NCBI GenBank assembly: GCA_963971285.1
Contig: OZ020246.1
Location: forward strand, 10,957,217-11,021,216
Length of the DNA stretch: 64,000 nucleotides
Reading direction: 5' to 3'
Origin: Astropecten irregularis
Taxonomy: Eukaryota; Echinodermata; Asteroidea; Paxillosida; Astropectinidae
Part shown: piece after piece, positions 25,122 through 34,799 of the stretch
Layout: every line of letters starts with the position of its first letter
Numbering within the stretch: the first letter of the stretch is position 1
Program-made: the position numbers and the translations under genes
The notes under the pieces: generated by a model
Seen by the model: only the letters and a program-made list of their open reading frames with translations
The model's database searches: none
Told to the model about the DNA's origin: nothing

Positions 25122-25965
25122 GCATTTTCTGAATATTAGATATGCACACAACCACCTAGGACCAACAATAGAAACTAAGGTCACAGAGTGTACATGTAAA
25201 TGCATACATGTGACAATAATATGGACCTACCTACTAAAGAGAAGCATTGGAAGCTCATTCAACAATGTAGGCATCATCCAGTCTGTAGGCTGCTTGGCGA
25301 TGTACAAGTATCTCACTGATTCCAGCAATCTCCTGAAATAATACACACCATACCTGTACATCAAATTATATTGTTCAACTTCCTAAAAGCCAGGGAAACA
25401 TTTCTCAAATGGGAAAAATTGCAAAGTTAGAAACATGTGCAAGTGAATCCAAGTGGGCCAATGCATTAGCAAAAACACAGATTCATGCAAATGTTAATAC
25501 ATTTTCCTCATATAGTTATTCCAAAATATGTACCTACATTCTGACCTCAATCAATCCATTTATCGGAAAAAATTCCACTGACGACCATTTCAGAAAAAGG
25601 GTTATGGAATAACTTACTGGATACAATCATTCAATCTCAGATGTGTAATACTGGGGTAGCGCAACTGTGTCTGTTTTTATTGCTTATCGTCAAAATTTGA
25701 TTTATTTTCTAAGATCTAGTAAATAAACAACATTTTCTGAATATTAAATATACAAACATCTAGGACTGTTATACTAATACAACAATAGAAACTTATGATC
25801 ACAGAGTGTAGGGCCTACATGTAAATATGTGTACATGTGACAATAATATGGACCTACCTACTAAAGACGAGCATGAGCAGCTTATTTAACAATGTAGGCA
25901 TCATCCAGTCTGTAGGCTGCTTGGTGATGTATAAGTATCTCACTGATTCCAGCAATCTCCTGAAA
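24300..25965. repeat. Three tandem copies of an exon-plus-flank unit (~630-690 bp)
   Basis: GATCTAGTAAA...CATTTTCTGAATATTA, GGAAAC(G/T)TATGATCAC-like and GTGACAATA...GGCCTAC precede modules at 24540, 25231 and 25858. The second interval is about 64 bp longer, which the retroposon tail at 25043-25120 roughly accounts for. Confidence 0.75.
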
Positions 25966-26720
25966 TAATACATGTACAATAAGTATCAAATGATATATTC
26001 ATAATATTAGCAAGGTTACATTTGAGGAAAAAGGGCAGACTTTGATTGATTTTTTAGGGAACTTATGCTGGTGGTCTCCGCCTGAAAATAAACCTTGTGG
26101 ACTAATGCTCACTAACACCGGAGTGAACCTTTATCCATACGCCCAACTGCAATATATTCTATAGGATCTCTTCAACATCTGCATAATAATTATGATAATT
26201 ATGATAATAACTTCCTGGAGGTCTTGATACAATGCATGGGATCCCAGTTATCATCCCACTGACAACCACTACGGAGGCTGGGTACCAGACCAGAGCTGAT
26301 CTAATGTACACGAACGCCAACAAAGGTTATATCCTCAAGTAAGAGTTAACTTATTGGATACACTCATTGAAAGGTGAACAAATTAAAAACATTGGGAAAG
26401 AATTCCACTGATGGCCATCGACACTTGTGCATAATCCTATGGGACCGACAGAGGGCATTATGAGAAAAATGGCTACCGCTCCATTCGAAGTGTATCATTC
26501 ATTCATTGTAGGTAAGAAAAAGCTGAAGGCTCACTTTTCAGATATGCTACTCCGGTGTACACACCTGAGATTGAAGTTCATCATGACTTGCATCCAATAA
26601 GTTATCTCTTGGAGGAAATAACCCTGTTTCCTTAATGGCCGTCAGTGGAATTCTTTCCAGCCATTTTTCTCAAAACGCCCTCTATCGGTTCAATGGGTTT
26701 GTGCACAAAGTAATGGCCAT
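24700..26720. repeat. Dispersed AAAGAATTCCACTGA repeat, three copies in two orientations
   Basis: AGAATTCCACT...ATTAACGGAAAAAGG and GATACAAGTCATGATGAACTT at 24718-24945 (+), a partial copy at 25568-25660 (+), and an inverted copy at about 26410-26720 (GAGATTGAAGTTCATCATG, GGCCGTCAGTGGAATTCTTT). Ends include AGAGGGCATTATGAGAAAAA-like sequence in both orientations, as in a MITE that inserted more than once. Confidence 0.55.
25043..25120 (+). mobile_element. 3' tail of a SINE/LINE with (ATT)n
   Basis: GCACTTAGAGACATGTTTGA and TTTGCGCTATATAAAAGTGG run into a TTA/ATT microsatellite. The GCGCTATATAAA plus short-repeat tail is a form seen at the 3' end of non-LTR retroposons in many animals. It sits inside only one of three duplicated units, so it inserted after the duplication (or was lost from the others). 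Confidence 0.55.
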
Positions 26721-27001
26721 CACATCAGTGGAATTCTAGGGTTAGTGTCAGCATTATATTAGTCCACAAAGATTATTTTCAGACCCCCATAATTTACCTC
26801 AGAAATCAAAGCCCTGCCATTTTTCCCACAAATTTAACCTTTCTAAGTTTTAATATTGACCTTGAAGAGGACATCTCAACTCAACTGGTCAAAAACAGTT
26901 TACTGTCATGACTGTACTGGAAACCATATTTTGTCTGAAAATAACCCCGGAATACAGTCTTCCCCAGGAGAGAATTCATGGAACAAAATAAGGGGTTAGA
27001 G

Positions 27002-27201
27002 TAGTTTACGCCACCCATATTATTTTCAGTATTTATTTACCCTCTTCTGTTCCAAAATGAGATTCGTTACTTAAGTTAAAGCAAATTTATTCATGGGTCC
27101 TGAAAACCCTAAAATTAACTTATTTCGGCAATATTTCAGTGAAAACAAAACAGTTTCTTACCCAAATAAATACTGAAAATAATATGGGTGGCGTAAACTA
27201 C
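27002..27201. mobile_element. 200-bp MITE with ~38-bp terminal inverted repeats
   Basis: Left GTAGTTTACGCCACCCATAT + TATTTTCAGTATTTATTT is matched in reverse complement by the right end (AAATAAATACTGAAAATAAT + ATGGGTGGCGTAAACTAC). No coding capacity. The near-perfect arms suggest a fairly recent insertion. Confidence 0.85.
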
Positions 27202-27239
27202 ACTTATGCCCAAAAGGATTAAATGAGGAGTTATATTAC

Positions 27240-27600
27240 CGTGCTTTTGGTTTTCTGCAACCCTCCCCAACAGTTCCAGGCTCCGACCGCGGCCACATCT
27301 CGATTTCAAATTTCAATCCCTGACAAAATTCACTCCGATAAAAAGAGGTTCCCTGCGTTTTCTGGCCGTTCATGGGCGGGATGATGAAACAGCTCACGAG
27401 TATACCACTTTTTTCCAATATTTGACTGCAAAAATGGACTATTTATGTTTGTAAAATGTGGAAGGAAAATCGGTGAAGTGGAATTTTAAACATGGCGCCG
27501 GCATCATACACATAAGCTGCAAAAACGAGACGGGTTTCCTGACCCGTCCTGCTGCCCTGTCACGTGAAATTCAAATAGCCACCCGCGAGACAATAAGTTT
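27240..27600 (-). promoter_or_regulatory. Candidate promoter and first exon of the minus-strand repeated-exon transcript
   Basis: A relatively GC- and CpG-rich block. On the minus strand a 60-codon frame (27418 down) runs straight into a donor, CACG|GTAATA, with its last exon base at 27240. It reads MEKSGILVSCFIIPPMNG and onward and matches nothing I know. Upstream are TGGCGCCGGC, the hairpin GACGGGT/ACCCGTC (27527-27546) and an E-box CACGTG (about 27558). The next exon downstream on this strand would be 25858-25959. Inference only. Confidence 0.35.
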
Positions 27601-27999
27601 GCATTCCATCACGTACGCATCCCATTCATAATAGTGTACACGTATACAAACTACGTGTTGTCTGAATCAGGTGGTACATTGCACACTCATTGGATGGTTT
27701 TCATTGAGGACATTTTGCACAAAATGTTTTGGCCGTGCAGGCTCTAGCTCTAGGCCTTCATCGATTTGAATGGGAGATATATATAATGGAAATATATATT
27801 ATAAAATCTTTTGCCTTAATTATTAGCGATAGATAGCGCCTATAGCGGCCTTAATATAGTTCCTATTATCAACAAAAATGTTTTAGTTTTGGAAAAAATA
27901 TTGGCATAATTTAATGAAATAATTTCTATGCTGAAATAACACATTGGTCGCAATTATTATCAAAAGTAATATACTGCCAAATATGAATGAACCGACACG

Positions 28000-28028
28000 A
28001 AGACCATATCGGTGATCGATATGGTCTT
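28000..28028. other. Perfect 12-bp hairpin
   Basis: AAGACCATATCG (28000-28011), five-base loop, CGATATGGTCTT (28017-28028). Function unknown. Confidence 0.6.
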
Positions 28029-28248
28029 AAATAAATATTATCCTTTTGTCAGAGAGGTTTACATTATGTTTGTGCTAAATCTAGTAGCCCTAACCATGGA
28101 GTTATCACACAGCCCATTAATGGAAGCTCTTGCTTCAGCTACGTGAAGTTTCTTTCAAAAATTAAAAAGCGCCCTCTATACACTGATTAGATGTTATGAT
28201 TTTTATTATCAAATTATTTATAAGCCGAAGACTTTAATATGATTAATT

Positions 28249-28740
28249 ATGTGGTATCTTTCACGCATTTTACGTGACATACACGTACTGCATGTACGTA
28301 CACGCAGTTTACAAAGTCTGGCCTGTTTGCATACACAAAATAGAGAGGATTTGTGGAGAGTCAGTTTGTGTGTAAAATCCCATAGGCAAATTTGTGACAA
28401 CAAAGTTAGGATCCACTGCGTGGAACAATTAACCAATCAGGTGTCTTGTGTGCTTTCCTTATGGAGATTCAGTTTGTGTGTAAAATCCCATAGGCAAATT
28501 TGTGACAAAGTTAGGATCCACTGCGTTGAACAATTAACCAATCAGGTGCCTCGTGTGCTTTCTTTATGGAGAGTCGGTTTGTGTGTAAACTCCCATAGGC
28601 AAATTTGTGGCAAAGTTGGGATCCACTGCATGGAACAATTGACCAATCAGGTGCCTTGTGTGCTTTCCTTATGGAGAGTCGGTTTGTGTGTAAACTCCCA
28701 TAGGTTAGGCAGGGAGACAGAAAGGCAAAAGCAGAGATAA
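28249..28740 (+). CDS. Possible repeat-encoded ORF, 163 codons (doubtful)
   Basis: Units of 108, 105 and 105 bp begin at about 28361, 28469, 28574 and 28679. Because each is a multiple of three the frame stays open and repeats a 35-36-residue block: WRVSLCVKSHRQICD, then KVRIHCVEQLTNQV, then a PCVLSL-like end, with two Cys per block. I know no family like it, and no introns, signal peptide or promoter were seen. Chance is a fair alternative: a repeat whose unit lacks stops will stay open if the length is divisible by three. Confidence 0.2.
   Translation: MWYLSRILRDIHVLHVRTRSLQSLACLHTQNREDLWRVSLCVKSHRQICDNKVRIHCVEQLTNQVSCVLSLWRFSLCVKSHRQICDKVRIHCVEQLTNQVPRVLSLWRVGLCVNSHRQICGKVGIHCMEQLTNQVPCVLSLWRVGLCVNSHRLGRETERQKQR
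28340..28715. repeat. Tandem repeat, 105-108-bp unit, 3.5 copies
   Basis: The unit contains GTTTGTGTGTAAA, CCCATAGGCAAATTTGTG, GGATCCACTGC and CAATTAACCAATCAGGTG. The copies are close to each other. Confidence 0.9.
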
Positions 28741-29316
28741 GCCAAAATTAGAAGTCGCTTGACTTAAAGAGGGCGCAATTCATTTTTCAGACAAAGAGCT
28801 TGGTTTTTGGATTTGAGGTTACATGTACATACATGTATACTTCATACTTCAATCCTTTCAGTTTCCAAGGTATAGGTCTATTCTAAATAACCTTTTTTTT
28901 TATCTGAGCAAATATGTATGGAAATAAAAGCGGAAGTCCCAGTTTGTTTTCCTGTATTTCTTGATTGAATTCCCTAAATTGATGACTGAATTAATCAAAA
29001 ATAAAATAGTTTTTTCAACCCCCCCCCCCCTGAATTTCCAGGGTTTTCGGTGACAAAGCTGGAGCCCAAGCCAATATTTCAAAAAGTTGCACATAGCTAA
29101 AACACAAAGATAATTATGAACTTCAAATTAAAGAGACTGCAAATGGAGACGAATGCTTGGTTATATTTTGCTTACAATTATTTTGTTTATTTATTTGTTG
29201 CAAGGTAACAGTAATCCAGAGAGAATTGCTCTGCAAGTCAATTTTATTGAATATCACAATTGACTCTTATTATTTACTTAGAAAATCCAGGCTAGGTATA
29301 AACTAATTGCCTGTAT

Positions 29317-29654
29317 TTAAAGGTAGTATCATTCTTTGGTAAGAAACCATAACAGAAATGTTCACAGATTTATGTATAATTTACAGGAATACAGGGTATG
29401 AAGATGGTGGTGGTAGAAACATACCGTTAAAATTGTTCCACCTGAAATGATGTATTTATCCAGAAATTAGTAGAACAACGACCGAAAAGAAAAGACTTAA
29501 GAAATACTGTGGCTGTTTTTCACTGTTTTCTCAAAAAAGTGGGCAACGTATGGAACTGAAATTTTCACCTATGACTGTTACTGTATCTTCCGTGATATTT
29601 TTGCCCATGAATCAGTATTTCTTTGATAAAAACAAAGTATGATACTACCTTTAA
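29317..29654. mobile_element. MITE, TTAAAGGTAGTATCATACTT family (copy 2, intact ends)
   Basis: Ends TTAAAGGTAGTATCATTCTT and ...AAGTATGATACTACCTTTAA are inverted copies. About 338 bp, non-coding. It is the best-preserved copy and defines the family. The TTAA/TTTAAA at both ends may include the target duplication. Confidence 0.85.
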
Positions 29655-29784
29655 AAGGAAAAATGCAGTTTGAAAATGTTGTGCAGTCCATAAATATTGA
29701 CATTTTAAATTCTAGTCTCATCATGTTTTAATATCAATCAAAAGTACATCAAACATAAAATCATTTATTAAAAGTACAGTGCAG

Positions 29785-30560
29785 GATTGGTAACATACAC
29801 AAACAGAATCGTTCAAAGATTTACGTATAACTTTCAGGATATGAGGATGGTGCCGGTAGAAACATACCGTTAAAATAATTTCACCTGAAATGGTGTATTT
29901 ATCCTGAACTTAGTCAAACAAAGACCAAAAACAATTTTGATCTCTGGGTAAGTTTAAAATCATTCTTCATGTTTTAAAATTGAGTCTCATTTTTGCTATT
30001 TTCTTGTGACTAATTTGTCTGGTTGAGCTCAAATGTTCACAGGTTTATCATTTCATGAACATGCTGGGTCAGACAAAGTGTGAGTACTGTTCTGTGACCT
30101 TTACCATTCATGTATTATACCTTTAAGTCTTATACAGTATTGGCCCATTAATTCAGCCATTGGGTGCTAAGAGATATAGGCCATATGAATGAGGACATTC
30201 TATTCACGCCATCTGTTCATATAGTTTGAAATTATTATCCTATGTCAAAATATCAGAATAAAACAGTCTTGTATACAGGCAGCGTTATTAATATGAATTG
30301 ATTATAAATTATTTCTAATCATTTTAAGTGAATTTATTATCCTTCAGTAAGGTGGCATCATTCTAAGAATATTCGTGGGATGGTCTACTTTCCTGACTCT
30401 TTCCCAAATTTTACAAAATTTACAGCGGCCTCATTATAGGTAGAGTACAGGATTGATAACATACCCAAATACAAATGTTCACAGATTTACATATAACTTT
30501 CAGGATGAAATGCTGTATTTTTATCCAGAAATTAGTAAAACAATGACTGAAAACAGTTTC
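29785..30560. mobile_element. Decayed copies of the same MITE
   Basis: GGTAACATAC...TTTACGTATAACTTTCAGG, GGTAGAAACATACCGTTAAAAT and CACCTGAAATG at 29790-29900 and again, shorter, at 30455-30545 match copy 2 internally; ATTATACCTTTAA near 30112-30124 is a worn end. Confidence 0.55.
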
Positions 30561-30598
30561 GATCTCTGTGTGAGATCATCAGTACTGAAAACGGATCC

Positions 30599-33310
30599 AT
30601 CAGAAATACTAACATAAGTCTTTGCCATTCATGAAGGTGTACTAGCCCTGTACTCAGTACATTAGAGTGCCCAAGAGAAAGAAATGTCATACGCTGGCTC
30701 AAGTGGGATTCCTAAAACCCACAACCTCCTGCACATGAGCTTGAACCATCATAAGAATTTATTTCTCATAGGCACTCAAAAGCACTGAGCCAACAGTTTA
30801 AATACACATCCATGAAGGATGGAATCTTATGAAAAAAACACACTCTCAAAATAATGTTCGGATCGGTTTCATGGTCTTATGAATCCATATTGATGCACCT
30901 CCAAATCAACCCCTCGCTACAGATTTTATCTTGCTGTAACCATCTATGTGTACTTCCATGAGATCAAATAAAGATCTAAAAGAGAGATCCTATATGGGTT
31001 TAACTGGTCCAACTTTAAAGTCAGAAATACCAACATAAGTTTTTGCCATTCATGAAGGTGTACGACGTACTAGGCCTGTGCTCAGTACATTAGAGTGCCT
31101 AAGAGAAAGAAATGTCATACGCTGACTCAAGTGGGATTCCTAAAACCCACAACCTCCTGCACAAGAGCTTGAACCATCATAAGAATTTATTTCTCATAGG
31201 CACTCAAAAACACTGAGCAGACAGTTTAAATACAAATCCATGAAGGGCAAACCCTCGTGTAAATTGACCGGTTTTATGGTCTTGTGAATCCATATAGATG
31301 CTCCTCCAAATCAACCCCACACTACATATTTTATTTTGCTGTAACCATATTATATGTAGTTGTATAATCCCATAAAGATAAAGTAAAGAGTTAAAAGAGA
31401 GATCATGGGTTTTACTGATACAACCTTTAAAGGTAACATCATACTTTGGTTTTTGTCAAAGAAATAGAGATTCGTGGGCTAAAATATCAAGGAAGATTCA
31501 GTAACAGTCATCTGTGAAAATTTCAGTCCCATACGGTGCATGCCCACTTTTTGAGAAAACAGGAAAAAACGGCCACAGTATTTCTTAAGTCTTTTCATAG
31601 ATCAAAAATAATTTTGGTCACTGGTTTTACTCTTTCCTAGATAAATACAGCATTTCAGGCAGAAAAAAAATGAACGGTATGTTTCTACCATCACCATCTT
31701 TATATTCTGTAAGTTTAAGGTAAATCTGTGAAGATTTTTGTTTGGGTATGCTACCAAAGTATGATAATAATCAGAAATACCAAAGTCTTTGCCATTCATG
31801 AAGGTGTACTAGCCTTGTGCTCAGTACATTAGATTGCCCAAGAGAAAGAAATGTCATATGCTGGCTCAACCTCCTGCACATGAGCTTGAACCATCATAAG
31901 AATTTATTTCTCATCTGCACTCCAAGGCACTGAGCAGACTGTCCTAATACACATCTGTGAAAGACAATCCGTTACGTACATAAATTTATTTTACAATACA
32001 ATAAGCAAAAAAAAAAAAAGATTTGAATAGTGCATTTTGTGAGAGTTTGAAATTAAATGGAGTGAAATGTTTTAAAAGACTTTCCATATCAGGAGCTTTA
32101 GTTGTGAAATTAAATCAAAAGGCCTAAAAATGTAGCTAATGGCTGATCTGGATGGAGGCTTAAGTGTAAGACTATGTTTCCATAGTTTTAATTTGTAACA
32201 ACGGAATCTTATGATAAAAACACACTCTCAAAAAAATGTTCGGACCGGTTTCATGGTGTTATGAATCCATATTGATGCACCTCCAAATCAACCCCTCGCT
32301 TCAGATTTTATCTTGCTGTAACCATCTATGTGTACTTCCATGATATCAAATAAAGATCTAAAAGAGAGATCCTATATGGGTTTTACTGGTCCAACTTTTA
32401 AGTCAGAAATACCAACATAAGTCTTTGCCATTCATGAAGGTGTACTAGCCCTGTACTCAGTACATTAGAGTGCCCAAGAGAAAGAAATGTCATATGCTGG
32501 CTCAAGTGGGATTCCTAAAACCCACAACCTCCTGCACATGAGCTTGAACCATCATAAGAATTTATTTCTCATCTGCACTCCAAGGCACTGAGCAGACTGT
32601 TCTAATACACATCTGTGAAGGACAATCCGTTACGTACATAGATTTATTTTACAATACAATAAGCAAAAAAAGCATGAACAGTTTGAAGAGTGCATTTTGT
32701 GAGAGTTTGAAATAAATAAGGGTGAAAAGTTTTAAAAGGCTTTCCATATCAGGAGCTTTAGTTTTCAAATTAAATCAATAGACCTAAAAATGTAGCTAGT
32801 GGCTGATCTGGATGGAGGCTAAGTGTAAGACTATGTTTGCATAGTATTTACTTGTAACGACGGAATATTTTGAAAAAAAAAACACTCTCAAAACATTTTT
32901 TCGGACTGGTTTCATGGTTTTGTGAATCTATATTAATGCACCTCCAAATCAACCCCTCACTACAGATTTTATCTTGCTGTAACCATCTTTGTGTACTTCC
33001 ATGAGATAAAGCATAGATCAAAAAGAGAAATCATGAGTTTTACTGAGCCAACTTTTCAGTCAGAAATACCAACATAAGTTTTTGCCATTCATGAAGGTGT
33101 ACTAGCCCTGTACTCAGTACATTAGAGTGCCCAAGAGAAAGAAATGTCATACGCTGGCTCAAGTGGGATTCCTAAAACCCACAACCTCCTGCACATGAGC
33201 TTGAACCATCATAAGAATTTATTTCTCATAGGCACTCAAAAACACTGAGCAGACAGTTTAAATGCAAATCCGTGAAGGGCAAACCCTCGTGTAAATTGAT
33301 GTCAACCCAA
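30599..33310. repeat. Tandem array with five copies of a SINE-like unit
   Basis: CAGAAATACCAA(CATAAG) starts copies at 30599, 31022, 31770, 32403 and 33060. Each continues TTGCCATTCATGAAGGTGTA, GAGAAAGAAATGTCATA and CCCACAACCTCCTGCACA. On the minus strand TGGTTCAAGCTCATGTGC and GAGGTTGTGGGTTTTAGGAA resemble worn A and B boxes, so a tRNA-derived SINE may lie in each unit. Units 3 and 4 carry an extra ~230-bp segment (31975-32205, 32628-32862). Confidence 0.8.
31427..31769. mobile_element. MITE copy 3, nested inside the tandem array
   Basis: Left end TTAAAGGTAACATCATACTT; the right end stops at CAAAGTATGATAATA with the last bases changed. It splits one unit of the 30.6-33.3-kb array, so it inserted after the array formed or at its unit junction. 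Confidence 0.75.
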
Positions 33311-33655
33311 TTTTTAAATCAATATTTAAAATATAAAGTACACCAAAGTGTCACAAATAAAATGTGACCCCAAATTTTAATACCTATGTTTTATCATCAT
33401 ATAGAAGCAGACATAGAGGCTACAGCATGATCAAATATCTACTGATGAAGCTGGCTTGCAGATGTTGAACAGTTCTCCTTGTTGCAGAATGTCCCGTCAT
33501 AGCCTGTTGATATCCTTACAATCTGCCGCTGATAAACCTGAAATAGAAATGAAACGGTTGCAAATTATCACAAAGTTCCAAAACAAAAATTTACAAGCAC
33601 AAACTACCAACTAGACCACAAAGCTCCCTGTGTTCAACTGGCATATTTGCAGAGT
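33310..33655. other. Spacer with one acceptor-like site
   Basis: ATTTCAG (minus) at about 33547-33541 is a plausible acceptor, but no partner donor stands out. No gene called. Confidence 0.3.
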
Positions 33656-33790
33656 TGTAATGACTCGAGTCAATGACTCTACTCGAGGCACATTTTTTTG
33701 TGACTCGACTTGACTCGAGTCCCGGAGGCTCAATGACTCGACTCGACTCGAGTCATTGCGAGCAAATGACTCGACTCAACTCGAGTCTCT
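33656..33790. repeat. Palindromic GACTCGAGTC simple-sequence cluster
   Basis: Repeated GACTCGA(C/G)TC pieces with several overlapping perfect palindromes (ACTCGAGT); CpG-rich in AT-rich DNA. Confidence 0.8.
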
Positions 33791-33885
33791 CATCATTGGT
33801 GAGAAAGTAATTTAAAGTAAGGACTGTCTTTGGGTTTGCTTTGAGAAGGACAAACCTCACTCTAAATCCTAAAATGCAATCCCTT

Positions 33886-34582
33886 TGATAAGTTACATTT
33901 TTCTTAAAATGACATTCACCTTGGGGATAAGTGATGGAAAGCTCAGCAAGCAGGGCCATCAGTGCAAACATCTGTCCTCCGTCCCTGCTTCCGGATCCTA
34001 ATTAGCATCCTCTTTGGTATCTTCTCTTCCCGTGAGCACATCATGTTCTTCAAGCCTTTAGGACCAAAATCAAATAAAAGGAGAATTAAGTATTTTACCG
34101 ACTAAGTGTTGTTGTTCTTTATTCCACAAATCTAAGACTGCTAAAAATTGTGAAGGATGACTTCCAGAAACTCTGGTTTCTTTACAATGCCACAACTACA
34201 ATTTGATCACTTTCTGTGATGATTTGTCTCAATTTCAAAACCTCAACTTTCCATTTCAAGAGCACTTGTTTCCATCTCTTCAAAAACCAAATGACACAAA
34301 ACAGAATAAAAAGAAAAGGTCCACATGGAGGTATGGTCACTCAACAAGAACTAGCTACAGGCCCTCTCCAAAAGACCTTCTGGAACACGCTTAGAGTGAC
34401 CAGCCTAGATGTCAAACTGGTCCTAAAATGCAAGCCCTTTTGATAAGTTCCATTTTTCTTCAAATGACATTCACCTTGGGGATAAGTGATGGAAAGATCA
34501 GCAAGCAGGGCCATCAGTGCAAACATCTGTCCTCCGTCCCTGCTTCCGGATCCTAATTAGCATCCTCTTTGGTATCTTCTCT
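33886..34582. repeat. Direct duplication of ~140 bp (33886-34026 and 34442-34582)
   Basis: AAATGACATTCACCTTGGGG, GCAAGCAGGGCCATCAGTGC and CTGTCCTCCGTCCCTGCTTC recur 556 bp apart and nearly identical. On the minus strand each ends in CCCAAG|GTGAATG, a possible donor, and holds a short frame MFALMALLA(E/D)LSITYP. No full gene could be built. Confidence 0.8.
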
Positions 34583-34799
34583 GGCTGTCTATTCTCACCC
34601 AACATCCTCAGTATCCACTGGCAGGTAGATATCCCTCTGCTGAGCTGAAAATCTTAACAAAACTGAAAAACATTCGACCTTGCAGAGCTAGGTTTTGTTA
34701 GAAAAATTTAGTGAGATATATAACTGAATCACAGATAATTTGTTAAATTCCAGAACATAATCTCACACTTATTCTTACTTACATGTGTGCTTTTACTAG

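Larger units (their letters stand above)
15682..25959 (-). ncRNA. Candidate multi-exon noncoding transcript made of repeated exon modules
   Basis: At least 16 modules show an acceptor (usually TTTCAG|GAG) and donor (GAG|GTATGT, AG|GTAGGY or GTATAC) on the minus strand. Plus coordinates: 15682-15762, 16261-16345, 16467-16552, 16663-16743, 16883-16974, 17198-17288, 17403-17497, 17608-17711, 17794-17888, 17996-18097, 18205-18325, 19186-19291, 20143-20279, 24540-24640, 25231-25332 and 25858-25959. Less typical ones are 23358-23413 and 23518-23633. Most start GAGATGGCTGGAATC-like and share the core AGCAGCCTAGACTGGATG. All frames of the modules I translated meet stops, so it does not look coding. 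From 17.2 to 18.3 kb exon plus intron repeats about every 200 bp; 18.6-20.3 kb is a ~990-bp duplication; 24.3-26.0 kb is a ~630-690-bp triplication. Transcription is inferred from splice sites only; decayed coding exons are the main alternative. Confidence 0.5.
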
